Assembly (NCBI GenBank): GCA_965546615.1
Contig: CBEUVQ010000011.1
Span: forward strand, 1-55,333
Length of the DNA: 55,333 nt
Source: CBEUVQ01 sp965546615
GTDB lineage: Bacteria > Bacillota > Desulfotomaculia > Desulfotomaculales > Desulfohalotomaculaceae
Direction: 5' to 3'
The notes beneath the pieces were generated by a model, which was not told where the DNA came from, did no database searches, and was given only the letters and a program-made list of their open reading frames with translations. Position 1 is the stretch's first letter. Every line of letters begins with the position of its first letter. Positions 1 to 6,567 of the stretch are shown here, in pieces. The position numbers and the translations under genes were made by a program.

Positions 1-136
1 CAAGTTGTTTTTGGCCTTTTTCAACGCTACTCATTCTGTTTTCAAGTTGTTTTTGACCTTCAAACAGCGCTTTCTGACCTTCATTTAATGCTTCTAATTG
101 CTGTAATACAAGTTCTTGAAACTTACCGGTATCCAT
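1..136 (-). CDS. Coiled-coil protein, N-terminal fragment
   Basis: The gene runs off the left edge, and only its first 45 codons are seen. It starts at the ATG complementary to 134-136, with a strong AAGGAGGA site about 11 bases upstream. The peptide begins MDTGKFQELVLQQLEAL and continues in repeated EGQK/heptad units (EGQKALFEGQKQLENRM), so it should form a parallel coiled coil. Short heptad proteins of this type are common in Desulfotomaculum-like Firmicutes; I do not know a function. It is the downstream neighbour of ssb, 22 bp away, and is probably in the same transcript. Confidence 0.6.
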   Translation of the reverse strand, partial: MDTGKFQELVLQQLEALNEGQKALFEGQKQLENRMSSVEKGQKQL

Positions 137-158
137 ACTTTCCACTTTCCTCCTTCCT

Positions 159-545
159 TTAAAACGGTACGTCATCATTATTGAAGTTTATTTCTTCCTC
201 GGCAATGCTGCCGTTTATTTTGTAATCTTTCGGGTAGTCTAAAAACTCAATACTTCTTGCTACTACTTCGGCGGTTTTCCTTCTAACTCCTTCTTTATCG
301 GTGTAGGAACGCACGGTGAGCATGCCTTCCACAGCTATTTTGCGGCCTTTTTGCAGATTGTCGGCAGTTACTTCTGCCAGCTTATTCCAGGCAACAATAC
401 TGATAAAGTCCGCTTCTTTTTCACCCTGCTGGTTGGTAAACGGCCGGTTTACCGCTAACGAAAACCTTGTAACGGCTGTTCCTTTAGGGGTGTACCGTGG
501 TTCAGGATCTTGCGCCAGTCTTCCAATCAATATCACTTTGTTCAT
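159..545 (-). CDS. ssb: Single-stranded DNA-binding protein
   Basis: This is a 128-residue OB-fold protein that opens MNKVILIGRLAQDPE, the classic bacterial SSB start. It has the FSLAVNR and DFISIVAWNKLAE strands typical of the family and ends in an acidic tail with the DDVPF tip, which recruits partner enzymes. It coats single-stranded DNA made during replication or conjugative transfer. The start is supported by an AAAGGATGG site about 8 bases upstream. Its position on the element with topB, a Rep-like gene and a T4CP marks it as the element's own copy and not the host replication SSB. Confidence 0.95.
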   Translation of the reverse strand: MNKVILIGRLAQDPEPRYTPKGTAVTRFSLAVNRPFTNQQGEKEADFISIVAWNKLAEVTADNLQKGRKIAVEGMLTVRSYTDKEGVRRKTAEVVARSIEFLDYPKDYKINGSIAEEEINFNNDDVPF

Positions 546-573
546 TAGTTACCATCCTTTCTTCTTTATTCAC

Positions 574-634
574 TTTCTAAAAAAACAAAAAGAGACCGCT
601 TAAGGTTTAATAATCCTTAAATTACGGTCTCTTT
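574..634 (-). terminator. Intrinsic terminator before ssb
   Basis: AAGAGACCG at 590-598 pairs with CGGTCTCTT at 625-633, with an inner TTAAGG/CCTTAA stem (600-605 and 615-620). On the minus strand the stem is followed by a T-rich run (TTTTTGTTTTTTTAG). It would end transcripts coming from the Cys-rich gene and leaves ssb only a short upstream leader. Confidence 0.75.
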
Positions 635-651
635 CTTTGTTTCCGGTTCTC

Positions 652-1152
652 TTACTCCACAACAAATACCGCAAATAAAGCGCCATTATTCATACGACGG
701 TATTTGGCGGCTACTTCTTTCCCAACGGACTCTAACAGAACTCTGCCGGCACCGTTCTTTGCAAAGATAGCTTCTTTATGGCCATCCTCAAACTGGCACC
801 AAGCTCTTACAGAACCGGAGTTTTTCGTCTCCCGAGCTTCTAAAACCTTTACAACGGTTTCAACTAAACCGTCATCATTGCGTTTTTCTTCTGCTTTTCC
901 TATTCCGGCCTGCTCCTGCTTATTTTTTTCAGTCTCCTGCGAAGGTTGTTCTTTAGGATTAGGTACGAAGGTTATAAGACTGCAGCAGCCGTTTTGCCAG
1001 GCCGTGCATTTTTCATTTACACATTCCATGAAGTGTTCTTCCCACTGAGTCACCGTATAACATCCTGGTCTCTCAGCCACATCAGCTGCAACTTTCCTTT
1101 TTCTAAACGGACACAACATTCTTTCGGACACGGGCCCTACGCCCGTATCCAT
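652..1152 (-). CDS. Cys-rich hypothetical protein
   Basis: I do not recognise this 166-residue protein. The ATG is preceded by a strong GAGGAGGTGA. The N-terminal third holds five cysteines (C14, then CVNEKC and NGCCSL around residues 44-57), which suggests a small metal site. The middle is charged and low-complexity (residues 65-100). The C-terminal 60 residues form a compact beta-rich segment (VRAWCQFEDGHKEAIFAK, then a hydrophobic end FAVFVVE) that could bind nucleic acid or protein. It sits between the toxin-antitoxin pair and ssb and ends just before the ssb terminator. Confidence 0.7.
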   Translation of the reverse strand: MDTGVGPVSERMLCPFRKRKVAADVAERPGCYTVTQWEEHFMECVNEKCTAWQNGCCSLITFVPNPKEQPSQETEKNKQEQAGIGKAEEKRNDDGLVETVVKVLEARETKNSGSVRAWCQFEDGHKEAIFAKNGAGRVLLESVGKEVAAKYRRMNNGALFAVFVVE

Positions 1153-1196
1153 TCACCTCCTCAAAGTGTTTGGATTACGGGCGAAAGCCCAACATT

Positions 1197-1619
1197 TTAA
1201 CTTTGCAGTCCAAGAAGCAGAGATAGTTTTCTCCTAACCCTGACCAGGGTCAGGAAATCTATCCTGCCTATCTTTTCCACCGAATCCTTGGACAATGTTT
1301 CTAGATGGTCGCAGACTACTTTTGACCGTGTCACAAGACCGGTTATTTTATTGCTGGCTATCGCTACTTCCCATCGGTTATCCTTTACCGGTTTTGATGA
1401 TATTTTGAGCAAAACGAGATCCTTTCGATATCTGTTATGTTCGAAAGAGCTTATAACCAGCGCCGGCCTTCGTTTACTTTTGATCGAGTCTATCTCTGAA
1501 TACTTGATTCTAGCTGTCACTATGTCTCCCGGCCTGTATGTCTTCCTCTCCGTCGTAGACGTTGTAGAACTCGTCAATCTCCTTGTCTTCCCAGTCGTCC
1601 CAAAATTCCGATGGATCAT
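1197..1619 (-). CDS. PemK/MazF-like toxin
   Basis: The core YRPGDIVTARIKY...KRRPALVISS is the signature of PemK/MazF-type endoribonuclease toxins; the later strands (VLLKISSKP, GLVTRSKVVCDHLETL) and the C-terminal helix also fit. The family cleaves mRNA and slows growth when the antitoxin is lost. The reading frame starts inside the antitoxin gene: the ATG at 1619 (AAAGGA about 11 bases upstream) overlaps it by 110 bp, and there is no ATG or GTG nearer the conserved core, only a TTG at residue 15. The first 25 residues are Ser/Thr/Arg-rich and may be a tail or mis-assigned. Confidence 0.8.
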   Translation of the reverse strand: MIHRNFGTTGKTRRLTSSTTSTTERKTYRPGDIVTARIKYSEIDSIKSKRRPALVISSFEHNRYRKDLVLLKISSKPVKDNRWEVAIASNKITGLVTRSKVVCDHLETLSKDSVEKIGRIDFLTLVRVRRKLSLLLGLQS

Positions 1620-1746
1620 AAAACGCCACCGGCTTTCCTTTGAATTCCGGCCAGAACTTGCGAATGATATGGTTCATCAACCATAATTGGTCTTCTTCTG
1701 ATAAACTCTCCACAACATTCAATACTTCTTCCCTTGTCATTCTCAC
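1510..1746 (-). CDS. Antitoxin-like acidic protein
   Basis: This 78-residue protein has a helical N-terminus (TREEVLNVVESLSEEDQLWL) and a very acidic, aromatic C-terminus (FWDDWEDKEIDEFY). Such a disordered acidic tail is how many MazE/PemI-type antitoxins wrap their toxin. It lies immediately upstream of, and overlaps, the PemK-like toxin gene, the usual order for these operons. A GAGGAG site lies upstream of the ATG. The tail resembles that of the 38-residue antitoxin candidate at 50859-50975. Confidence 0.65.
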   Translation of the reverse strand: MRMTREEVLNVVESLSEEDQLWLMNHIIRKFWPEFKGKPVAFYDPSEFWDDWEDKEIDEFYNVYDGEEDIQAGRHSDS

Positions 1747-1780
1747 TTACTCCTCTCATTCCCGGTACGCTCCTTTCTAT

Positions 1781-1820
1781 ACAAAATTAAAGCGCCCGGG
1801 GTTTTCTCCCACGGACGCTT
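1781..1820 (-). terminator. Intrinsic terminator, 3' end of the structured block
   Basis: On the minus strand AAGCGTCCG pairs with CGGGCGCTT (one G-U), with an inner GGG/CCC step around AGAAAA, followed by TAATTTT. It is placed to end a transcript coming from the structured block at about 1.85-2.49 kb. A second stem, CCCACGG (1808-1814) with CCGTGGG (1831-1837), overlaps it and could compete. Confidence 0.6.
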
Positions 1821-2490
1821 GATTTAACGCCCGTGGGGCCAAAAAACACAAAAAGACACCTAGCAGAGCAAGCTGAAAAATTTTCTGCTCACACGATCTG
1901 CCAAAGTGTCTCTCATCTTTCGAAAAAAATTCACAAATCTTTCTTTAGTTCTTGTCCGGTTCTCTATCCGGTGCATGGGCATACCCGGACTTCAACCTCT
2001 GCACCTTCACCCTGCGCTGCCGCCGCATCAGCACCGGATGTGCGGGCCACACACTTACCGGTGGTTAGGTTTCTGCTTAGCTATCAGTCCCGTGGCGGTG
2101 AAAACCTCAAAAACCCTGCACGGGAGTTGGTGCCGTTTCTTTCCGCAACCCAGCATCCCCCTCGACGGAGCACACCCGCCGGATGCCGCATTACTGCACG
2201 GCTGCAGATTTTCCGCTTGGATTTACCAGTGCTGGGTTCTGATTCCCCACTGAGCCAAGCTCCTCCTGGACCGTTATAAAGGGGATAATCAACGGCCAGG
2301 GACTTTTTTGTCTTCTTACCGGTGCGGTCACTCACCGATGCAATGAACGCCTGCATTTATCATGATAAACGCTGTTTATCATGATGCCGGCATGGAAGAC
2401 TGCAGTAACGCTGTTACTGCAATGACCGGTCTTCCTAGCACAGCCAAAATTCACTCGGTGATTGGCTGTACCGCTGTAGTTTGATACACA
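1785..2490 (-). ncRNA. Candidate large structured noncoding RNA
   Basis: No convincing protein is encoded on either strand for about 700 bp, but perfect inverted repeats follow one another through the block. The pairs are 2440-2447/2462-2469; 2394-2400/2429-2435 enclosing 2401-2409/2413-2421; 2359-2370/2374-2385 (12 bp); 2333-2337/2320-2324; 2265-2269 plus 2271-2275 with 2291-2300; 2215-2220/2255-2260; 2147-2155/2230-2238, which crosses the previous pair and so implies a pseudoknot; 2088-2094/2119-2125; 1966-1974/2031-2039; 1954-1959/1985-1990; and 1854-1859/1906-1911. Strand is inferred from the neighbours and from the terminator at 1781-1820. It resembles large ornate RNAs such as GOLLD or ROOL in size and context, but I cannot assign a family. 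A structured replication or transfer origin is the alternative. Confidence 0.5.
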
Positions 2491-2520
2491 ATTTTAAGTT
2501 ATCAGATTTTTTTAAAAAAA

Positions 2521-3243
2521 TCAACCGATAATATTCAAAAATTCCTTTCGGTATATGTCAAAAAATTTATTCCTATTGCAATTCAGCTGTTTAGCTAGAT
2601 TTTTAACAGGTTTTTCTATGTTTAGCAGATCCAAGGTTTTTCGGTTTAACAAAAAAATCGTATTCGTATATTTGTAATTAGGTACTGCAGAAACTTTGAC
2701 ATCTTCTAAAAGCTCTATGTTATACACCTGACCGCTCCGATCTTTTACTTTATAGTAATCTATCATGCTGAAATATCCCGATACAGTGAAAACAAAATTT
2801 GCTTTGAGATACAGCTTGTATTTTTCCTCCAGGGACAGCGTAAACGGCAGCTGATTATATTTTTCACCCATATCATCCAGGGCATATATGCCCCCGGTAT
2901 CGACCATATACCAAAAGTATTCTCTTTCTTCGGTTTTTATATGGTTTTCAAATATCAGACCTGTTAGAATACAAAGTTCTTTTGTTTTTTTAAATTTGTT
3001 AAACTTTAGACCCGTACCTGAAATTATCATTTCGGTATCAGCAATTTGAAATTGGTTTACAACTTTAAGTATTGACTTCTCTTCCTCTGTAAGAGTAAGT
3101 GTTCTAAAAAATCCGGCAACATCATCTTTCGATATATTTCGGCCGATCAGAGTATCCGGGCCGGCAGGTGAATTATACCTCCGGCCCTGGATAGCTTCCA
3201 CCGACTCTAAAAAATAATCGGTATCATAGTTGCAAAGCACCAT
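2521..3243 (-). CDS. Winged-helix-like hypothetical protein
   Basis: This 240-residue protein starts one base downstream of the S1-domain gene, so the two are translationally linked. Residues about 50-125 (EEEKSILKVVNQF, then a KTKELCILTGLI helix and the EYFWYMVDTGGIYAL strand) have the helix-helix-wing layout of winged-helix DNA-binding proteins and loosely recall replication-relaxation/mobilisation accessory proteins. The remainder is aromatic and basic with no motif I know. It is the last gene before the structured block and could act on that RNA or DNA; this is inference from position. Confidence 0.65.
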   Translation of the reverse strand: MVLCNYDTDYFLESVEAIQGRRYNSPAGPDTLIGRNISKDDVAGFFRTLTLTEEEKSILKVVNQFQIADTEMIISGTGLKFNKFKKTKELCILTGLIFENHIKTEEREYFWYMVDTGGIYALDDMGEKYNQLPFTLSLEEKYKLYLKANFVFTVSGYFSMIDYYKVKDRSGQVYNIELLEDVKVSAVPNYKYTNTIFLLNRKTLDLLNIEKPVKNLAKQLNCNRNKFFDIYRKEFLNIIG

Positions 3244-3244
3244 C

Positions 3245-4117
3245 TTATTCCTCCCCGGTTATCTTATTTCTGCTGCCCTTTTTTCTCTGCCAATAAGTGC
3301 GGTTTTTCTTCCTTCCTCTAATAAGTTCCGGATCAAACAGTGCTAGACTTATTGTTTTTTCTTTTGGATTAAAATTATTTACCTTGCATACCAGCCTATC
3401 TCCCAATTTCGGTATTTTCTTGTTTACCGGGTAGGGAGCTATCCCCACAATCCCCGGGCATAGGGCTAAAAATATGTTGTTTATCCCAAGGCGAACCACC
3501 GTGCCGGTAACAACATCTCCCCTCATATAGCGGACGTGATCCCACGGATCGTCCAGCGAAACTGCTATTTCACCGACATTTTTATCTACCTTATCTACAA
3601 CCGCTTTTATATATTGGCCTTCGCGGTACAGTTCGTCCAGCCGCATAGCTCTTGAAATCCTGGCTTCTCCGGGGTTAAAACCGACGATAACTCCGCCGCC
3701 AATGTCTACGCCCAGCCATGTATCGGTTACAAATACTACCTGAGCTTCAAATTCCAAGCCTTCTTCCGCTGCAGAAATAATACGCGCTTTGTTTTCTTCT
3801 ATTATCTCCCGACGGGTGCAGGCTGTCAGATTATTTTTCTTATCTATTGCCTTTATTCTTACGTTAATTTCTTTTCCTACAAAGAAATTCATCATTCTTT
3901 CCGTCGGCAGGCCGGTTTCACCCGCCGGCACTATCCCTCGAATGTTCGGAATATCGTTAAACTCAACTTCCCACGCTAAGCCTTCTATTGTTTCATGTCT
4001 TCTGGTGGCAATTACTACAGCCGTTAAAATGGTATTCCTGTCTTTAGCATCATAAAGCATATTCCAGTAATCAATTAGTTGATTGTGATTTCTTTCAGGT
4101 GGCAAAAGCGTTCTCAT
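3245..4117 (-). CDS. Protein with three S1-type OB folds
   Basis: The 290 residues divide into three S1-like beta-barrel repeats: about 28-105 (ILTAVVIATRR... GKEINVRIKAIDKKNN), about 118-192 (LEFEAQVVFVTDTWLGVDIGGG... GQYIKAVVDKVD) and about 198-263 (GDVVTGTVVRLG... GDRLVCKVNNFNPKEKTISLAL). The C-terminus is strongly basic (RGRKKNRTYWQRKKGSRNK). This layout predicts RNA or single-stranded nucleic acid binding. Such proteins accompany Firmicute conjugative and phage elements, role unknown. It lies between the coupling protein and the winged-helix gene, upstream of the structured RNA candidate. Confidence 0.8.
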   Translation of the reverse strand: MRTLLPPERNHNQLIDYWNMLYDAKDRNTILTAVVIATRRHETIEGLAWEVEFNDIPNIRGIVPAGETGLPTERMMNFFVGKEINVRIKAIDKKNNLTACTRREIIEENKARIISAAEEGLEFEAQVVFVTDTWLGVDIGGGVIVGFNPGEARISRAMRLDELYREGQYIKAVVDKVDKNVGEIAVSLDDPWDHVRYMRGDVVTGTVVRLGINNIFLALCPGIVGIAPYPVNKKIPKLGDRLVCKVNNFNPKEKTISLALFDPELIRGRKKNRTYWQRKKGSRNKITGEE

Positions 4118-4163
4118 ATGTCAATGCTCCTCCCTTATATTTTTACTTTCTGCGAGTGATAAG

Positions 4164-6191
4164 CTACCACTCGTTATTTTTTAGTTCAATTAAACCTTTT
4201 TTAGTTTTAAAACTGCCGGCTGTATGGCTGCTGCTTATGGCAGCAGCGGAATCAATAATCTCCGGCAAATCCACATCAAAACCTCTCGGCGGTACCAGTT
4301 CGCTGACTTCCAGCTTCCCGGCTTTTTCAATATCACCGGCCTGCGGCAGTTTAACCCATCCTACTTTTTTTAGATATAACGGTGGGCACCACTGGATCAA
4401 AGCTATACAGTCCAGCGGGTCCATACGCGCTATCTCGTCGGCTTCCATAAGGGATCGCCGGACCGTGCTCATCGTCCTTTCCCGCAGCTTAAAGTGATGG
4501 ACCACCGGCACCGTCATGTCTTCCTTTTCAAACCTGCCTTCTACCGCGGCCTTACCCAGCACCCGCGAAAACATCTCCGCGGTCTCCCCATCGGTGGGGG
4601 CTACCCCCAGCAGCAGGACCGTCGGGCAGTTGGCAAGTATATTTTTTGCCTCGTTCGGCCCGTATACGTCGTCCAGCTGGCTGCGCCCCTGAAGAATAAA
4701 CTGAATGTGAATGCCGAGACTGCGGGCGGTGGAAATGATTTCAGAAAACCCGGGTATCTGACCGATATTGGCAAATTCGTCCAGCAAAAACCTTACCGGC
4801 ACCGGCAGTTTACCGTTGTTTTTGTCAGCCAGGCGGTACAATCGTTTGAACAGAAACATATAGAAGGTGGACAAAATCGGCCGCAGCACCTTTCCTTCCC
4901 CGCTGACCGGTATAACGCAGAACAGGGCTGTTTTTTTGCGGCCAACTTCACCCAGCTTGATCTCGTGTTCCGACAGCAGCGCGGCCAGCGGCTCCGTGGT
5001 TAGAATTTTCAATTTCGCCGACAGGCCGGACACTGCATGGTCAAAGTTTGCCGAAGCCACCCCGCGCCAGCGTTCGTAAATGGTGGCACTGATTTTTCCC
5101 GCTTGATACGCAGTCTTAAATCTCACGTCCAGCTCTTCCTTTGTCCACGCGGTCAGGCTCATAGCCGCCCGCAGGTGCTGCTGTTCCGGCGGAAAATCAC
5201 CCTTTAAAAGTCCCGTTAAAGCTTCCAGTAATTGAATCTCTTTGGCTAGAAAATATGCACTGTCATCCTTCCCGGCATTGTGAATCAGGCAGGCTGCCAT
5301 TTCAGCTATCTCTGCATCATTTTCACACTCGGAAATAGTATTCCACCGGTGGCTGCTGGCCGGATTGGAAAGGTTAAATATTTTGACTTCATAACCATGT
5401 TCTTTAAGCCAATTAGATGTGGCTGCGGCCAGCTCTCCTTTTGGGTCGGTACAGATGAACGACTGCCCATCTGCAACAGCTGCAATGATGTTAGGCAGGA
5501 CGAAGGAAAACGATTTACCGGAACCGGTACCGCCGAATACAGCGGCGTGCCCGGCCAGCCCTGGTTTACCTTTCGGTGACTTCCCGGGTATTACCCGAAC
5601 GATTTTTCTGTCCAGCTTACCAAGGGCTATTCCGCCGGAACCTTTACCCTCATCCCTGATTTTAGGCGGCCCGAACTCGCACAGGTGTTTTACATCCCTG
5701 GCTGCGGCCCAGCGGGCGGTACCGAAGGCGGCATTGTCGGCAAGTCTCATCCCGTGCACCCGATTCGAGCCGTTTTTTTGTTTGCTGCGCCACAGCAGGT
5801 AACCTAAAGCGGTTCCGCTGCCGAGCAGCAGATTTAGGTACTGCCACAGACGTTTCACATCCGGGTGCGTCAGCATCTCCGTCGGCCTGGTCAGCCATGC
5901 CCAACCGACACTAAATGGATGGCGAAAAACATAGGGCAGCATTTTTCCGTGAGCAGCGGCCGCAGCCTTCTCTTCCGGAGAAGAAAGGAATGAGACGGCT
6001 GACAGCTGGTGCTGTAAGTCGTGTACTGCAGCAGCTATACTGCCTACAGCCCAAACATCGGCAAAATAAAAAAGCGGCACGACAACGGGCACGCTTCCCA
6101 GTATCAGTGCTGCTTTTTTATGATTCTGAATCCACCCGGATAACTGCAGTTTAGGTAGTTTATCCGGCAGTTTATCTTTCACTTTCAGCAA
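4164..6191 (-). CDS. virD4: VirD4/TraG-type coupling ATPase (T4CP)
   Basis: This is the membrane-anchored coupling protein that brings the relaxosome to the type IV secretion channel. Counted from the ATG at 6215, it has N-terminal hydrophobic segments (about 35-57 and 126-142), Walker A GGTGSGKS (about 228-235), the ICTDPKGEL motif (about 254-262), Walker B FLLDEFANIG (about 476-485) and the downstream ILQGRSQLDDVYG segment of the TraG family. I place the start at the TTG at 6191 because GAGAGGAGGTG lies 8 bases before it; the ATG at 6215 lacks a good site. It overlaps the upstream small gene. Confidence 0.92.
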   Translation of the reverse strand: MLKVKDKLPDKLPKLQLSGWIQNHKKAALILGSVPVVVPLFYFADVWAVGSIAAAVHDLQHQLSAVSFLSSPEEKAAAAAHGKMLPYVFRHPFSVGWAWLTRPTEMLTHPDVKRLWQYLNLLLGSGTALGYLLWRSKQKNGSNRVHGMRLADNAAFGTARWAAARDVKHLCEFGPPKIRDEGKGSGGIALGKLDRKIVRVIPGKSPKGKPGLAGHAAVFGGTGSGKSFSFVLPNIIAAVADGQSFICTDPKGELAAATSNWLKEHGYEVKIFNLSNPASSHRWNTISECENDAEIAEMAACLIHNAGKDDSAYFLAKEIQLLEALTGLLKGDFPPEQQHLRAAMSLTAWTKEELDVRFKTAYQAGKISATIYERWRGVASANFDHAVSGLSAKLKILTTEPLAALLSEHEIKLGEVGRKKTALFCVIPVSGEGKVLRPILSTFYMFLFKRLYRLADKNNGKLPVPVRFLLDEFANIGQIPGFSEIISTARSLGIHIQFILQGRSQLDDVYGPNEAKNILANCPTVLLLGVAPTDGETAEMFSRVLGKAAVEGRFEKEDMTVPVVHHFKLRERTMSTVRRSLMEADEIARMDPLDCIALIQWCPPLYLKKVGWVKLPQAGDIEKAGKLEVSELVPPRGFDVDLPEIIDSAAAISSSHTAGSFKTKKGLIELKNNEW

Positions 6192-6561
6192 CGGTTTCAC
6201 CTCCTCTCGATTCATCTGCCGGCGGTGCTATACGTACCGCTATCCTTTCACGGCTGCCGATGTAATCCAGTATGTTTTTGCTTATATATATCACCCCCAG
6301 CTCACCCTTTTCCCCGATGTCCTCGGTAAACCGGATTTTCTTTTCTGTTTCCTTGTCTCTCACACACGCTGCTGTGTAACCGCCCGGGGGAAGGATGTTT
6401 TTGCCTGCTGCCAGTTGAAGAACAATCTCCTCGCCAATCTTCATCTGCCGGATAAAAGATATCGGCAGGTATATCCTGCCGATACGATCTGCATTTTCTT
6501 TGTAACATGCTTTGTATTTCGTGTTTTTGTACAATCTCAAAACAAATTCCATCGCTTTCAA
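6172..6561 (-). CDS. Hypothetical protein upstream of T4CP
   Basis: A 129-residue protein that I do not recognise. The N-terminal half is basic and has a beta-strand pattern (FVLRLYKNTKYKACYKEN, RIGRIYLPISFI). The second half includes GVIYISKNILDYIGSRERIAVRI and a Glu/Ser-rich tail. There is no signal peptide or membrane segment. It overlaps the T4CP gene by at least 20 bp and follows topB by 6 bp, so it belongs to the same DNA-processing operon. Confidence 0.65.
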   Translation of the reverse strand: MKAMEFVLRLYKNTKYKACYKENADRIGRIYLPISFIRQMKIGEEIVLQLAAGKNILPPGGYTAACVRDKETEKKIRFTEDIGEKGELGVIYISKNILDYIGSRERIAVRIAPPADESRGGETVAESER

Positions 6562-6567
6562 ACCTTT

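Noticed and set aside
1833..2279. Plus-strand open frame of 148 codons over the structured block
   Set aside because: The translation is Pro/Ser/Arg-rich without domain pattern, has no good ribosome site, and the DNA is better explained by RNA helices.
2084..2356. Minus-strand open frame of 90 codons over the structured block
   Set aside because: It covers the helices and shows no protein-like composition or ribosome site; most likely a chance frame.
4494..5003. Long plus-strand open frame opposite the T4CP gene
   Set aside because: Antisense shadow; the T4CP motifs are intact on the minus strand.
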